Below are positions 33,607-43,346 of a stretch of DNA of 47,701 bases, in pieces. The stretch covers positions 1 through 47,701 of the forward strand of contig NZ_MAVV01000008.1 of assembly GCF_001707915.1 (NCBI RefSeq). Reading direction: 5' to 3'. The DNA comes from Thermodesulfovibrio sp. N1. GTDB taxonomy: Bacteria > Nitrospirota > Thermodesulfovibrionia > Thermodesulfovibrionales > Thermodesulfovibrionaceae. The translations under genes were made by a program, and so were the position numbers. Below the pieces are notes generated by a model that ran no database searches, was not told the DNA's origin, and was given only the letters and a program-made list of their open reading frames with translations. Every line of letters begins with the position of its first letter. The stretch's first letter is position 1.

Positions 33607-34598
33607 TTGAGTTAATAATCATTTTCATAAAAACTGCTGTTGTTTTTGGTGTTGTCTTAGCCCATGTAGCTTATACAACCTATGCTGAAAGAAAAATCAT
33701 TGGAAGGGCACAAGCAAGAATGGGACCTATGGAAGTTGGTCCCTATGGACTTCTTCAGCCAATTGCAGATTTTATAAAAATATTTTTCAAAGAAGATATT
33801 GTTCCAATGAATGCAGAAAAAGTGCTCTTTCAGATTGCACCTTTGATTGTTCTTGTTTTTACAATGATAAATCTTACAGTTATTCCCTTTGACAGAAATT
33901 TCATTCTTGCAGATTTAAACATAGGACTTCTTTTCATTCTTGCATCAGCCTCTGTAGCAGTCTATGGAATAATCCTTGCTGGATGGTCATCAAATAGTAG
34001 ATATTCTTTCTTAGGAGGGTTAAGGTCTGCTTCACAGGTGCTTAGTTATGAGATTGCTCTTGGATTAAGCCTTGCTGGAGTTGTGCTTTCAGCAGGTTCC
34101 CTTAATCTGAGAGAAATTGTAATTGCCCAGCATAACACAGTCTTTGGAGTATATGCAATTCCTCAGATAATTGGTTTTATTGTCTTTGTTATTTCTGCTT
34201 TTGCAGAGACAAACAGAGCACCCTTTGACCTTCCAGAGGCTGAAACAGAGCTCGTTGCAGGATACCTTACAGAATACAGTGCCTTTAGATATGCTCTCTT
34301 TTTCTTGGCTGAATATGTGGCAATGTATATTATGGCATTCCTTTGTGCCCTCTGTTTCCTTGGTGGATGGACAATTCCAAAATTTATTATTGATATATTG
34401 CCCTTTCTTGAAAAAGTTCCCGGGATTCTTTGGTTTGCAATAAAAGTTTATGCCTTTATTTTCCTTTATATCTGGGTTAGGGCAACACTGCCAAGATACA
34501 GGTTTGACCAGTTACTTAACATTGGTTGGAAAGTGCTTATTCCAGCAGGAATTGTAAATTTATTAATCGTGGCATTTATAAAGAGGTTAGGGTTATGA
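33603..34598 (+). CDS. nuoH: Complex I subunit NuoH
   Basis: This 331-residue protein has eight or so helices and matches NuoH: TYAERKIIGRAQARMGPMEVGPYGLLQPIAD, quoted by parts (AERKIIGRAQARMGP, YGLLQPIADFIK), then FAETNRAPFDLPEAETELVAG and RATLPRYRFDQLL. It forms the quinone cavity and links to the proton-pumping subunits. Overlaps of 4 bp on both sides indicate coupling. Confidence 0.96.
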   Translation: MIELIIIFIKTAVVFGVVLAHVAYTTYAERKIIGRAQARMGPMEVGPYGLLQPIADFIKIFFKEDIVPMNAEKVLFQIAPLIVLVFTMINLTVIPFDRNFILADLNIGLLFILASASVAVYGIILAGWSSNSRYSFLGGLRSASQVLSYEIALGLSLAGVVLSAGSLNLREIVIAQHNTVFGVYAIPQIIGFIVFVISAFAETNRAPFDLPEAETELVAGYLTEYSAFRYALFFLAEYVAMYIMAFLCALCFLGGWTIPKFIIDILPFLEKVPGILWFAIKVYAFIFLYIWVRATLPRYRFDQLLNIGWKVLIPAGIVNLLIVAFIKRLGL

Positions 34599-35098
34599 TT
34601 TATCTGATATTTGCTTACTTTTGTGCTTCAATGATTGGTATTACTTTAATGGCTTTGACAAGAAAAAATCCTGTTCATTCTGTGCTCTGGCTTTTATTGC
34701 TTTTTTTACATATTGCAGTCCTTTATCTTTTTCTTAATGCAGAGTTTTTGGCAGTAGTTCAAGTAATTGTCTATGCTGGAGCTATTCTTGTTATGTTTCT
34801 TTTTACAGTTTTTTTATTAGGTGCTAAGGAACTCCCAAAAGGGAAAAGATACACAGACTTACCAGAGGGTAAGGCTCTTATAGGATTATCACTTACAGGA
34901 GTTTTTATAGGTGCCTTTTCAAGTATCACTACAGCATGGAAAGGTAAATATACCATTGAATATATTGAAAAGATTGGTAATACAAAAGCTTTAGGTGTTA
35001 TGCTTTTTAACGAGTATCCCCTTGCAGTTTTTCTGTTAGGTATTATTCTATTGATTCCCATGATTGCTGTTGCTGTTATTGCATGGAGGGCAAAATGA
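34595..35098 (+). CDS. nuoJ: Complex I subunit NuoJ
   Basis: This 167-residue, five-helix protein has the conserved third-helix motif AEFLAVVQVIVYAGAILVMF and an N-terminal run of NPVHSVLWLLL. The start at ATG 34595 is preferred over an upstream in-frame start because it overlaps the nuoH TGA as ATGA and gives the normal NuoJ length. NuoJ carries the pi-bulge helix at the base of the pumping arm. Confidence 0.94.
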   Translation: MIYLIFAYFCASMIGITLMALTRKNPVHSVLWLLLLFLHIAVLYLFLNAEFLAVVQVIVYAGAILVMFLFTVFLLGAKELPKGKRYTDLPEGKALIGLSLTGVFIGAFSSITTAWKGKYTIEYIEKIGNTKALGVMLFNEYPLAVFLLGIILLIPMIAVAVIAWRAK

Positions 35099-35412
35099 TA
35101 CCCCTTGAATGGTATTTGGCTTTGGCAGGATTAATCTTTGGGATGGGTGCATTAAGTATTCTAATCAATAGAAATCTTATCATTGTGCTTATTTCTCTTG
35201 AGGTAATGCTTGCAGGAGTAAATCTTGCACTGGTTGCTCTATCCCATTACATGAATGATATTCGTGGGCAGGTTTTAGCTTTATTTAGCATTGCTGTTGC
35301 TGCTGGCTCTGTGGCTGTGGGATTGTCTCTATTGATTGCCAATTTTAATTTAAGAAAAAGCATTGATATTGAAGACTTAAGGGAGTTGCGGGAGGAACAG
35401 GGAAATGATTGA
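35095..35412 (+). CDS. nuoK: Complex I subunit NuoK
   Basis: This is a 105-residue, three-helix protein. The family motif MGALSILINRNLIIVLISLE with the conserved Glu and MLAGVNLALVALS is present. ATG 35095 is chosen because it overlaps the nuoJ stop as ATGA and follows GGAGG. NuoK provides the first antiporter-like channel residues (Glu in helix 2). Confidence 0.95.
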   Translation: MIPLEWYLALAGLIFGMGALSILINRNLIIVLISLEVMLAGVNLALVALSHYMNDIRGQVLALFSIAVAAGSVAVGLSLLIANFNLRKSIDIEDLRELREEQGND

Positions 35413-36868
35413 TTTTCTTCCTCTATTTGCTATATTAGTGTCTGTTTTGGGAGCAGTTCTGATTGTTCTTATAGGAGATAGAAATCCCAATTTAAGGGAA
35501 GCGGTATCAGTAATTGCAGGAGTTTTAAAATTTAGTTTTGTATCTCTTTTAATTCCACCATTTCTCAATGGTCAGGAGATTTATCTCAAAATTGCCACCG
35601 TATTGCCCGGAATAGAACTCGCCTTTAAAGTTGACGGACTTGGTCTTTTATTTGCCTTTGGTGCATCATTCCTGTGGATTGTTACAACTTTTTACTCCAT
35701 AGGATACATGAGAGGATTGAATGAACATGCCCAGACAAGATACTTTGCCTGTTTTGCACTTTCTTTAAGTTCAGCCATTGGAATTGCCTTTTCTGCTAAT
35801 CTTTTTACTATGTTTATTTTTTATGAAGCATTAACAATTGTTACCTATCCTCTTGTTGCTCACCATGAGGACAAAGAGGGCCTTGAAGGAGGAAGACAAT
35901 ACATTGTTTATCTTCTTGGAACAGCAAAGATATTCCTTTTTTCTGCAATAGTTTTAACTTATATTCTTACAGGAACTCTTGATTTCAGAAGGGGAGGAAT
36001 TTTTTCACAGGAGCTGGCTGAAAACAATAAATTTCTTCTTCAAATAATGCTCATATTTTTCATTTATGGATTTAATAAGTCTGCTGTGATGCCCCTTCAC
36101 AGCTGGCTTCCTGCGGCAATGGTAGCTCCTACACCTGTTAGTGCCTTGCTCCATGCAGTTGCAGTTGTAAAGGCAGGAGTCTTTACTGTTTCAAGAGTAT
36201 TATTAAATGTTTACGGAGAAAACACAATAAAAATAATTGGAATGCAGGATTTGCTATTTATACTGACAGGAGTAACAATCATTGTTGGTTCATTAATTGC
36301 CCTTACAAGGGATGATTTCAAGGCAAGATTGGCATTCTCAACAGTTGCCAATCTCTCTTATATAATAATTGGTGTTTCCATGTTTTCTCCCTCTGGAATT
36401 CTTGGTGGTTTAATTCATATAAGCATGCATGCCTTCTCAAAGATAACAATGTTTTTTGTGGCAGGTTCAGTTTATGTATCCACCCATGTTAAAAAAATAA
36501 GTGAGCTTGATGGCATAGGTAAAGCAATGCCAATAACGATGTTCTCTTTCTTCCTTGCCACACTAAGCATGATAGGAATACCTATTTTTGCAGGATTCAT
36601 AAGTAAGTTAAATCTTGCTATTGGAGCCCTTGAAATAGGAAGACCTGAGCTAATAGGCATATTTTTAGCAAGCTCTTTTTTAAATGCTGCCTATTTTTTA
36701 CCAATCTCTTATAGAGCTTTTTTCAGAAAACCAGAAAACTCATTGAAATGGTCTCAAACAAAGGAAAATTATTTTTGTGCAATTCCACTTTTAATTACAG
36801 CCTTGTTTACCATATTTTGGGGAGTTTATCCAGATTTTTTAATAGAGATAATAAGGAGAGTGCTCTAA
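35405..36868 (+). CDS. Antiporter-like proton-pumping subunit 1 (NuoL/MrpD-related, short)
   Basis: This 487-residue, about 14-TM protein is in the NuoL position after nuoK. Its core matches the antiporter family: FSANLFTMFIFYEALTIVTY, GFNKSAVMPLHSWLPAAMVA with channel Lys/His, PTPVSALLHAVAVVKAGVFT and HISMHAFSKITMFF. It is too short for a standard NuoL (about 610-650 residues) and ends after the 14-helix core, with no long lateral helix. It is nearer to MrpD/NuoM-like proteins. It overlaps nuoK by 8 bp. Confidence 0.85.
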   Translation: MIDFLPLFAILVSVLGAVLIVLIGDRNPNLREAVSVIAGVLKFSFVSLLIPPFLNGQEIYLKIATVLPGIELAFKVDGLGLLFAFGASFLWIVTTFYSIGYMRGLNEHAQTRYFACFALSLSSAIGIAFSANLFTMFIFYEALTIVTYPLVAHHEDKEGLEGGRQYIVYLLGTAKIFLFSAIVLTYILTGTLDFRRGGIFSQELAENNKFLLQIMLIFFIYGFNKSAVMPLHSWLPAAMVAPTPVSALLHAVAVVKAGVFTVSRVLLNVYGENTIKIIGMQDLLFILTGVTIIVGSLIALTRDDFKARLAFSTVANLSYIIIGVSMFSPSGILGGLIHISMHAFSKITMFFVAGSVYVSTHVKKISELDGIGKAMPITMFSFFLATLSMIGIPIFAGFISKLNLAIGALEIGRPELIGIFLASSFLNAAYFLPISYRAFFRKPENSLKWSQTKENYFCAIPLLITALFTIFWGVYPDFLIEIIRRVL

Positions 36869-36869
36869 A

Positions 36870-37082
36870 ATGGGAAGGAAGATAATATATCTGTCCTGTG
36901 CAGTGATTTTAGTTTTACACATTATTTTGATTAAATTCATGCATCTTGGACATGGTTATTTTGATTTTGAAGAGTTGCCTGCCTTTGGAGCATTGATCGG
37001 ATTAATTGGAACTTTATTTATAGTTATTTTTGCAAAGTCTTTAAGTAAGGTGGTTACAAAGAGGGAGGATTACTATGATTGA
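36870..37082 (+). CDS. Small two-helix membrane protein inside the complex I locus
   Basis: This 70-residue protein has two TM helices (about 5-24 and 40-60) joined by a short loop with HGYFDFEELPAFGALIG, and it ends in a charged tail KVVTKREDYYD. A similar small protein with an EDYYD-type end occurs beside antiporter-type subunits in other anaerobes, as far as I remember. I treat it as a probable accessory subunit of the membrane arm. It lies between the first and second antiporter-like genes and overlaps the latter by 8 bp. Confidence 0.75.
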   Translation: MGRKIIYLSCAVILVLHIILIKFMHLGHGYFDFEELPAFGALIGLIGTLFIVIFAKSLSKVVTKREDYYD

Positions 37083-38844
37083 TTTCATACATCCTGCGTT
37101 GATTTTAACAATAGGAGCCATTATTCTCCCTTTACTACCCAAAAATCTGCGTTCACCTTATAGTGTAGCAGTAGCAACAATAGGGTTTTTCTTTACTCTT
37201 AATGCATCACAGGGTTTTTATGGAGCTTTCTCTTTATTTGGTCATGAAATTTCTCCCCTCGTAAGGGTTGATAAACTGAGTCTTCTTTTTGCCTACATAT
37301 TCAGCTTTATCGGACTTATTGGTATTATCTACTGCTATCATATTGATGATTGGATTCAACAACTTGCAGGGCTTTTGTATACAGGTGCCTCCATTGGTGT
37401 AAGTTTTGCAGCGGATATTCTTAGTTTTTATCTTTTCTGGGAAATTCTTTCTTTCTGTGCAGTTATCTTAATCTGGAGCAACAGAACAAAGGAGGCAACT
37501 TCTGCAGGTTTCAGATATATACTTGTTCATGTAGCAGGAGGACTTTCCCTTTTTGCAGGAATAATGATTTATATTTACAAAACAGGGAATTATGATTTTT
37601 CCTCTCTTATGAATTATTCTGGAGAAACTTTCTGGTGGCTCATATTAATAGGCTTTATTCTTTGTGCTGCTGTTCCTCCACTGCATGCCTGGTTACCTGA
37701 TGCATATCCCTCTGCAACTATTTATGGAAGTGTTTTTCTTAATCCCTTTACAACAAAGGCAGCTGTTTATGCACTTATAAGGGGTTTCCCGGGAGCTGAA
37801 GTGTTGATATATCTTGGTTCAGTGATGGCAGTTTACGGTGTTATCTATGCATTGCTTGAGAATAATCTAAGAAGGCTTCTTTCATATCACATTGTAAGTC
37901 AGGTTGGATACATGGTTGCAGGAGTAGGGTTAGGTGTTGTCTCTCTTGGACTTAATGGCTCTGCATCCCATGCCTTCAATCACATTCTCTATAAATGTTT
38001 GCTTTTTATGTCTGCTGGTGCAGTTATATTTGCTACAGGTAAAGAAAAAATGACAGAACTTGGAGATTTTGGTAGATATGCACCTCTTACTGCATTGAGC
38101 TTCTTTGTAGGAGCATTTTCAATTGCAGGATTTCCTCTGACAAACGGATTTATAGGAAAATCACCCATTATTTCAGCAGCTGGCGAAATACAAAATGCCT
38201 TTGCTTATCTGATGCTTAATATTGCTACTTGTGGAACTATTATTAGCATCATATGTAAAATGGGTTATTATACTTTCTTTTCAGAAAAGAAATCTGATTA
38301 TTCAGTTAAAGAAATCCCAATAAATATGAAGATTGCCATGTTAACCACTTCTGCTCTTTGTATACTTATTGGAATCTTTCCACAGGTTTTTTATCAATTT
38401 CTTCCCTATCCGATGAGTTATGAACCCTATACAGTTCAGCATATTATGGATACCCTGGCTATCTTTAGTTTTACAGGTTTGGTTTTTGTTATATTTTTGA
38501 AAAAATTAGAGCCAAAACCTTATATAAATCTTGACCTTGACTGGTTTTATAGAATAGGTGCAAAAGGTTTTATGAAAACCATGGATTTAACAGTTGCGAA
38601 GGCAGAGTATGATTTTATAAACATACAATGGAAAAAATTAATGGATAATTTAGTAATTCCAGTATCTAAAAAATCAGCAAAATATGAAGACTTAAGAATG
38701 AATAGGATACCTATGTTCATATCAAATCTTGCAAAAACTTTAAGCGATGGTATAGCCCAATTTGGAACAGGTAAGGTTCAGGATTATGCCTTTTATATGT
38801 TTGGTTTTTTAGGTTTGGTAATTTTGATTTTATTACTATTTTAG
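37075..38844 (+). CDS. Antiporter-like proton-pumping subunit 2 (MrpD/NuoL-related, with C-terminal extension)
   Basis: This 589-residue protein has a 14-TM antiporter core (ADILSFYLFWEILSFCAVIL with the channel Glu, PPLHAWLPDAYPSATIYGSV, FTTKAAVYALIRGFPGAEV, SHAFNHILYKCLLFMSAGAV). A hydrophilic segment of about 90 residues follows (about 480-570), then one last TM helix (about 569-589). This tail has the layout expected of a lateral helix plus anchor, as in NuoL, though the match is by layout only. It is the second of four antiporter-like subunits here. Confidence 0.8.
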   Translation: MIDFIHPALILTIGAIILPLLPKNLRSPYSVAVATIGFFFTLNASQGFYGAFSLFGHEISPLVRVDKLSLLFAYIFSFIGLIGIIYCYHIDDWIQQLAGLLYTGASIGVSFAADILSFYLFWEILSFCAVILIWSNRTKEATSAGFRYILVHVAGGLSLFAGIMIYIYKTGNYDFSSLMNYSGETFWWLILIGFILCAAVPPLHAWLPDAYPSATIYGSVFLNPFTTKAAVYALIRGFPGAEVLIYLGSVMAVYGVIYALLENNLRRLLSYHIVSQVGYMVAGVGLGVVSLGLNGSASHAFNHILYKCLLFMSAGAVIFATGKEKMTELGDFGRYAPLTALSFFVGAFSIAGFPLTNGFIGKSPIISAAGEIQNAFAYLMLNIATCGTIISIICKMGYYTFFSEKKSDYSVKEIPINMKIAMLTTSALCILIGIFPQVFYQFLPYPMSYEPYTVQHIMDTLAIFSFTGLVFVIFLKKLEPKPYINLDLDWFYRIGAKGFMKTMDLTVAKAEYDFINIQWKKLMDNLVIPVSKKSAKYEDLRMNRIPMFISNLAKTLSDGIAQFGTGKVQDYAFYMFGFLGLVILILLLF

Positions 38845-38854
38845 AGGAGACGAG

Positions 38855-40297
38855 ATGATTGAGTCATCATTTATATTTTTAATTCCTCTTTTAGGTGCTC
38901 TTTTGATATTTATTCTTAAAAATCGGGAAATTTCAAAGTTAATTGCTTTGTTTTCAGTATCAATTGCTTTTTTTGTGACTTTGTCTATTTATCTTCAGCT
39001 TGAACGGAATATTGAGGGATTTCAGTTTGTTACTCTTTTTTCATGGATTCCTCAGTGGAATCTATATTTTTCAACTGGACTTGATAGAGTCAATGCTCCC
39101 TTTGTTCTTCTTACAAGTTTTATCTCCCTGATTGTGATTTTGCTATCTCTTAAAACAATAAAGGATAAGTTACAATCCTATCTAACTTTATTTTTAATTC
39201 TTTCTTCCTCTGTTAATGCCTTTTTTATTTCCACAAATTTTCTTCAGTTTTTCTTTTTCTACGAAGCAATGCTCATTCCTTCAGTTTTACTAATTCAGAG
39301 ATGGGGTGGAAGTAAAGCCCGTGAAGCAGCCATTAAATTTCTTATATACACCTTTGGTTTTAGTATTTTTCTTTTTATTTCAATAATTGCTGTTTATATT
39401 TATGGTGGAGGCTTTGAATTTGAAAGGCTTTATTCAATGAATTTGAGTATTCAGGCAAAAACTCTTCTTTTCGTTGGCTTTTTATTGGGTTTTCTGGTAA
39501 AGATTCCTGTTGTTCCCTTTCATGGATGGCTTCGGGATGCCTATTATGAATCACCCATGCCTGTTACAATTTTTCTCTCTGCTGTTCTTGGTAAAATGGG
39601 AATATATGGTATTCTCAGGATTGTTCCAGCCTTTTCAGATGTTTTGATAAATACAGGTCAATGGATTGTACTGCTTTGTTTGATTTCCTTTATTTATGCT
39701 GCATTTCTTGCCCTGTCAGAAAGAGATTTAAAAGCATTGTTTGCCTATATGAGTTTAAGCCATGTTGGTATAATTACAGCTGGTGCTTTAACGGGAAATA
39801 TTTATGGTTATCAGGGAGCTTTGCTACAAAGCATTAATCATGGTGTGCTTGCAGCCACCTTTTTCTACATAGCCGATTTAATGCACAGAGATACTGGTAC
39901 CTATGATTCAGAAAAGTTTGGACAGCTTGCAAAAAGAGTACCTGTTTTGACCTTTTTTACCTTTGCCTTTGTAATGGCAATGGGTGGTTTCCCTGGACTT
40001 AATTATTTCAACGGAGAATTACTGCTTCTTAGCGGAATTTTCAAAAACAATATTCTTTTTGGATTTCTCGGAGTTATTGGAGTTGCTATTGGAGTAGTTT
40101 ATCTTTCATGGTTTTTCTATAGAGTGTTCCTCAGAAAACCAGGAGGTGATTATAGTGCAAAAATCCTTGATATAGGTTCATGGGAATTTTTAATTTTTGT
40201 TTTTAATTTCTTTATTGCCCTTTATTTTGGCTTAAATCCAGAATTTATCTTAGGTGGATTTAAAGAGCTTTTACTGACCTTTGGAGGTAAAGGATGA
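38855..40297 (+). CDS. nuoM: Complex I antiporter-like subunit NuoM
   Basis: This 480-residue, 14-TM protein has the NuoM features DRVNAPFVLLTSFISL, FFFYEAMLIPSVLLIQRWGG, GFLLGFLVKIPVVPFHGWLRDAYYESP, and ALFAYMSLSHVGIITAG with INHGVLAATFF. It is a proton-translocating subunit. A GAGGAGACGAG site precedes ATG. It overlaps nuoN by 4 bp. The conserved Glu in the fifth helix and Lys in the seventh are present. Confidence 0.92.
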   Translation: MIESSFIFLIPLLGALLIFILKNREISKLIALFSVSIAFFVTLSIYLQLERNIEGFQFVTLFSWIPQWNLYFSTGLDRVNAPFVLLTSFISLIVILLSLKTIKDKLQSYLTLFLILSSSVNAFFISTNFLQFFFFYEAMLIPSVLLIQRWGGSKAREAAIKFLIYTFGFSIFLFISIIAVYIYGGGFEFERLYSMNLSIQAKTLLFVGFLLGFLVKIPVVPFHGWLRDAYYESPMPVTIFLSAVLGKMGIYGILRIVPAFSDVLINTGQWIVLLCLISFIYAAFLALSERDLKALFAYMSLSHVGIITAGALTGNIYGYQGALLQSINHGVLAATFFYIADLMHRDTGTYDSEKFGQLAKRVPVLTFFTFAFVMAMGGFPGLNYFNGELLLLSGIFKNNILFGFLGVIGVAIGVVYLSWFFYRVFLRKPGGDYSAKILDIGSWEFLIFVFNFFIALYFGLNPEFILGGFKELLLTFGGKG

Positions 40298-41655
40298 GCC
40301 AGTACAGTATTTTAATGCCTGAAATGATAATGCTGATTCTATCTATAGCAAGTTTTATTTATGGCGTTTTAAGGAGAAATGATAACGAGATTTTTTTCAT
40401 TGGAATTCTCACTTTTCTATTACCTATATCATTGCTGATTTTTTCGTCTTCTTCAGGTGAAATGATAGGTGGATTGATTAAAACTGACAAGATTGTCAAT
40501 ATTTTTAGATTTTTACTTTTAATGACTGGCTTTTTTATACTTTTGCTTGCCTATGGGGAAATCAAAGGAAGAACAGAGAGATTTGCAGAATTTGTATTTC
40601 TGCTAACAATCTCATTCTTTGGAATGAATTTAATGGTGCTATCAAATGATTTGCTTTTACTTTATCTTTCTCTTGAGACTTTCTCCCTTTCCCTTTATGT
40701 ACTTGCAGGATTTTTCAGAGAGGACAGAAGAAGCGTTGAATCAGGTATGAAATATTTTATACTCGGAACACTTTCATCAATTCTTCTTCTTGCTTCAATA
40801 GCTTTCTTTTATGCTGTTACAGGAACTACTTCCTTTGATGCCTTTAAAACAGTGGAGTTTAAAAACGTTACTGTTCTGTTAAGTTTAATATTCCTTCTTG
40901 CATCCTTTGCCTTTAAACTTTCATTAGTACCCTTTCATGCATGGTCACCAGATGTTTATCAGGGAGCACCAACTTCGGTAACAGCTCTTTTTTCAACAGC
41001 TCCTAAAATAGCAGTCTTTGTTGCCCTTGTAAAAATATTTTTGAGTGGTGCTGAAAATGTTGCTTCCTCAGGACTCATAATAATACTTTCATCACTTTCT
41101 ATGATTGTTGGAAATATTCTTGCATTAAGACAAAGGGATTTAAAAAGAATGTTTGCTTACTCTTCTATTGCCCATGCAGGTTATATCTTTATGGCTTTTT
41201 TACTCATAGATGAGGCATTGCTCAGATCCATTATACCCTATTTGATTATTTATTTATTCATGAACATAGGAGCCTTTGCAGTAATAATGAGCATCAAAAA
41301 TGGTGAGAATATTTACAGTTTTAATGGTCTAAATAAAATTAGTTCTCTCCTTGCCCTATCAATGACAGTGATTCTTTTTTCACTAACTGGAATTCCACCA
41401 ACAGCTGGATTTATAGTAAAGTTTAATATTTTTAAAAATCTATTTATGGCAGGATATGGAGGACTTGTATTTTTGGGACTTTTAATGAGTATAATGTCTG
41501 CTTTTTATTACTTAAGGATCGTTTTTTACATGTATAGTGAACAGATAGGCAATGTTACACTTTTAGAAAGCAATGCTATAAACCGATATATTGCAATGGT
41601 TTCAACAGGTGTTTTGCTGATTACAGGGTTATTTCCTAATTTAATTTTGTTATAA
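40294..41655 (+). CDS. nuoN: Complex I antiporter-like subunit NuoN
   Basis: This 453-residue, 14-TM protein is the terminal gene of the locus. NuoN traits are [60 protein letters not shown] and [20 protein letters not shown]. It is the antiporter-like subunit closest to NuoK in the assembled complex. A likely TATAAT box sits at its stop codon and could drive the chemoreceptor gene behind it. Confidence 0.95.
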   Translation: MSQYSILMPEMIMLILSIASFIYGVLRRNDNEIFFIGILTFLLPISLLIFSSSSGEMIGGLIKTDKIVNIFRFLLLMTGFFILLLAYGEIKGRTERFAEFVFLLTISFFGMNLMVLSNDLLLLYLSLETFSLSLYVLAGFFREDRRSVESGMKYFILGTLSSILLLASIAFFYAVTGTTSFDAFKTVEFKNVTVLLSLIFLLASFAFKLSLVPFHAWSPDVYQGAPTSVTALFSTAPKIAVFVALVKIFLSGAENVASSGLIIILSSLSMIVGNILALRQRDLKRMFAYSSIAHAGYIFMAFLLIDEALLRSIIPYLIIYLFMNIGAFAVIMSIKNGENIYSFNGLNKISSLLALSMTVILFSLTGIPPTAGFIVKFNIFKNLFMAGYGGLVFLGLLMSIMSAFYYLRIVFYMYSEQIGNVTLLESNAINRYIAMVSTGVLLITGLFPNLILL

Positions 41656-41692
41656 TATTATTAAAATTTTTTATAAATGGAGGAAACAAATA

Positions 41693-43276
41693 ATGAACAT
41701 TAAAAGATTGCTTCAGTTTATTAATCTCATGATTTTAGTTGTTCTTGCAGGGCTTTTTATTCTTTCCTATTTTAATGAAAAGGGATTTCAGGAAAGGGTT
41801 GAGAGCCTTACAAAAAGGGATTTAAATATTCTTATTGCTCTCAATGATATGTATGCTCAGGGACTTCAGACAGGACAGGCAACGAGGAATGTATTTATTA
41901 ATCCAAAGGATGAACAGGCAAAGAAAAATTATCAAAAGGCCCATCAGGAATTTATTAAATCCAATGAAGAGGCAATTAAACTTACAACAGGAGAATTTCA
42001 AGCAGAGTTAAAGAAAATAGCCCAGTTATGGCAGTTAGACCATGCAAAGAAAATGGAAATCCAACAACTTGCTGTTGAAGGCAAGAAAGATGAGGCAGTG
42101 CAAAAAATTATTGAAGAGACAAAGCTCTGGCGAGAGATAAAAGATTTAATTTTTAAGTTGACGGAAAATCATAAAAAGGAATTTGAGAGATTAAATCAGG
42201 AAGTTTCAAGTGTAAGAAAGAGAAACTCCATAATTTATTCATCTGTGCTTTTAATTTCCCTTGCCGGTTTAAGTGCTTTGCTTTTTTACTCCTATAAATC
42301 ATATGAAAAAAGCATGTCTTCAGCTTTATCCTGTTTTACAAAACTTGAACAGGGTGACCTCAGAGATGAAAAATCAGAAGCCTGTGATTTAATTGGAGAT
42401 ATTTATCAAAGAATTGTTGGAAGTTTAAAGAGTACTATCGGTAAAATCAGAAATGTAGTAAAAAATATAAATAATATAGTTAGTTCTCTTTCAATTGAGA
42501 CAGACAGATTAGAGAAAAACTCCAAAGAACAACTCTCAAGAATTGATCACATGGCATCAGCATCAACCCAGATATCACAGACAATAATTGATGTAGCAAA
42601 AAATGCTGCTTCTGCCTCAGATTCTGCCAAACAGGCAAATGAAACTGCTCAAAAAGGGAAATCCGCAGTAGAAAAAGCTGCCAATGCAATGATTGAAATT
42701 GCCAGTTCTATTAAATCAGCTGCAAACACAATTGAAGAACTTGGGGTTAGTTCTCAGGAGATTGGAGAGATTGTATTAACGATTAAAGACATTGCGGATC
42801 AAACAAATCTCCTTGCCTTAAATGCAGCAATTGAGGCAGCAAGGGCAGGTGAGCAAGGCCGTGGCTTTGCGGTAGTTGCCGATGAGGTACGTAAATTGGC
42901 TGAAAGAACTGCAAAAGCTACAGAGGAAATTGCAGAAAAAATAAGGAATATACAGACAAAATCTGATGCCTCTGTTAATGCGATGAATCAAAGTAGTAAA
43001 AAGGCAGAGGGAGGAGTCTCTCTTGCCAATGATGCCATGAAAGCCTTAGAAGAGATAGTCTCTGCCACAGCAGGTGCAATGGATATGATTCAGAGAATTG
43101 CTGTAGCAACAGAAGAGCTTTCTGCCACAAGTGAAGAGATTGCACAGAACATGGAAACCATAAAAGAAAATGTTAATGCTACAGTTAAAATGATAGAGGC
43201 TGTAAGAGAAATTGCAACGAAACTATATGCAGAAACAAAAACTCTTGATGAGAGCGTTGAATACTTTAAGGTATAA
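41693..43276 (+). CDS. Methyl-accepting chemotaxis protein with periplasmic helical-bundle sensor
   Basis: This 527-residue chemoreceptor has TM1 at about 9-26, an extracytoplasmic helical domain of about 155 residues (27-180) that looks like a four-helix bundle, and TM2 at about 180-200. A short linker leads into the cytoplasmic signalling domain with the tip [20 protein letters not shown] near 365. The C-terminus lacks an NWETF-type tether. GGAGG precedes ATG. The ligand is unknown. It stands just after nuoN and ends at a bidirectional hairpin. Confidence 0.92.
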   Translation: MNIKRLLQFINLMILVVLAGLFILSYFNEKGFQERVESLTKRDLNILIALNDMYAQGLQTGQATRNVFINPKDEQAKKNYQKAHQEFIKSNEEAIKLTTGEFQAELKKIAQLWQLDHAKKMEIQQLAVEGKKDEAVQKIIEETKLWREIKDLIFKLTENHKKEFERLNQEVSSVRKRNSIIYSSVLLISLAGLSALLFYSYKSYEKSMSSALSCFTKLEQGDLRDEKSEACDLIGDIYQRIVGSLKSTIGKIRNVVKNINNIVSSLSIETDRLEKNSKEQLSRIDHMASASTQISQTIIDVAKNAASASDSAKQANETAQKGKSAVEKAANAMIEIASSIKSAANTIEELGVSSQEIGEIVLTIKDIADQTNLLALNAAIEAARAGEQGRGFAVVADEVRKLAERTAKATEEIAEKIRNIQTKSDASVNAMNQSSKKAEGGVSLANDAMKALEEIVSATAGAMDMIQRIAVATEELSATSEEIAQNMETIKENVNATVKMIEAVREIATKLYAETKTLDESVEYFKV

Positions 43277-43312
43277 CTAAAAAGCTTACCTCCCCCCAGC
43301 CCCACCCTCCTT

Positions 43313-43346
43313 AAAAGGGTATGGGAGATTTCTCCCATACCCTTTT
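43313..43346. terminator. Bidirectional intrinsic terminator
   Basis: A nearly uninterrupted 15-16-bp stem, AAAAGGGTATGGGAGA (43313-43328) with TCTCCCATACCCTTTT (43331-43346), sits between the convergent chemoreceptor and response-regulator genes. T-rich sequence follows on both strands, so it can end transcripts from both sides. A C-rich stretch (43290-43310) precedes it. Confidence 0.85.
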
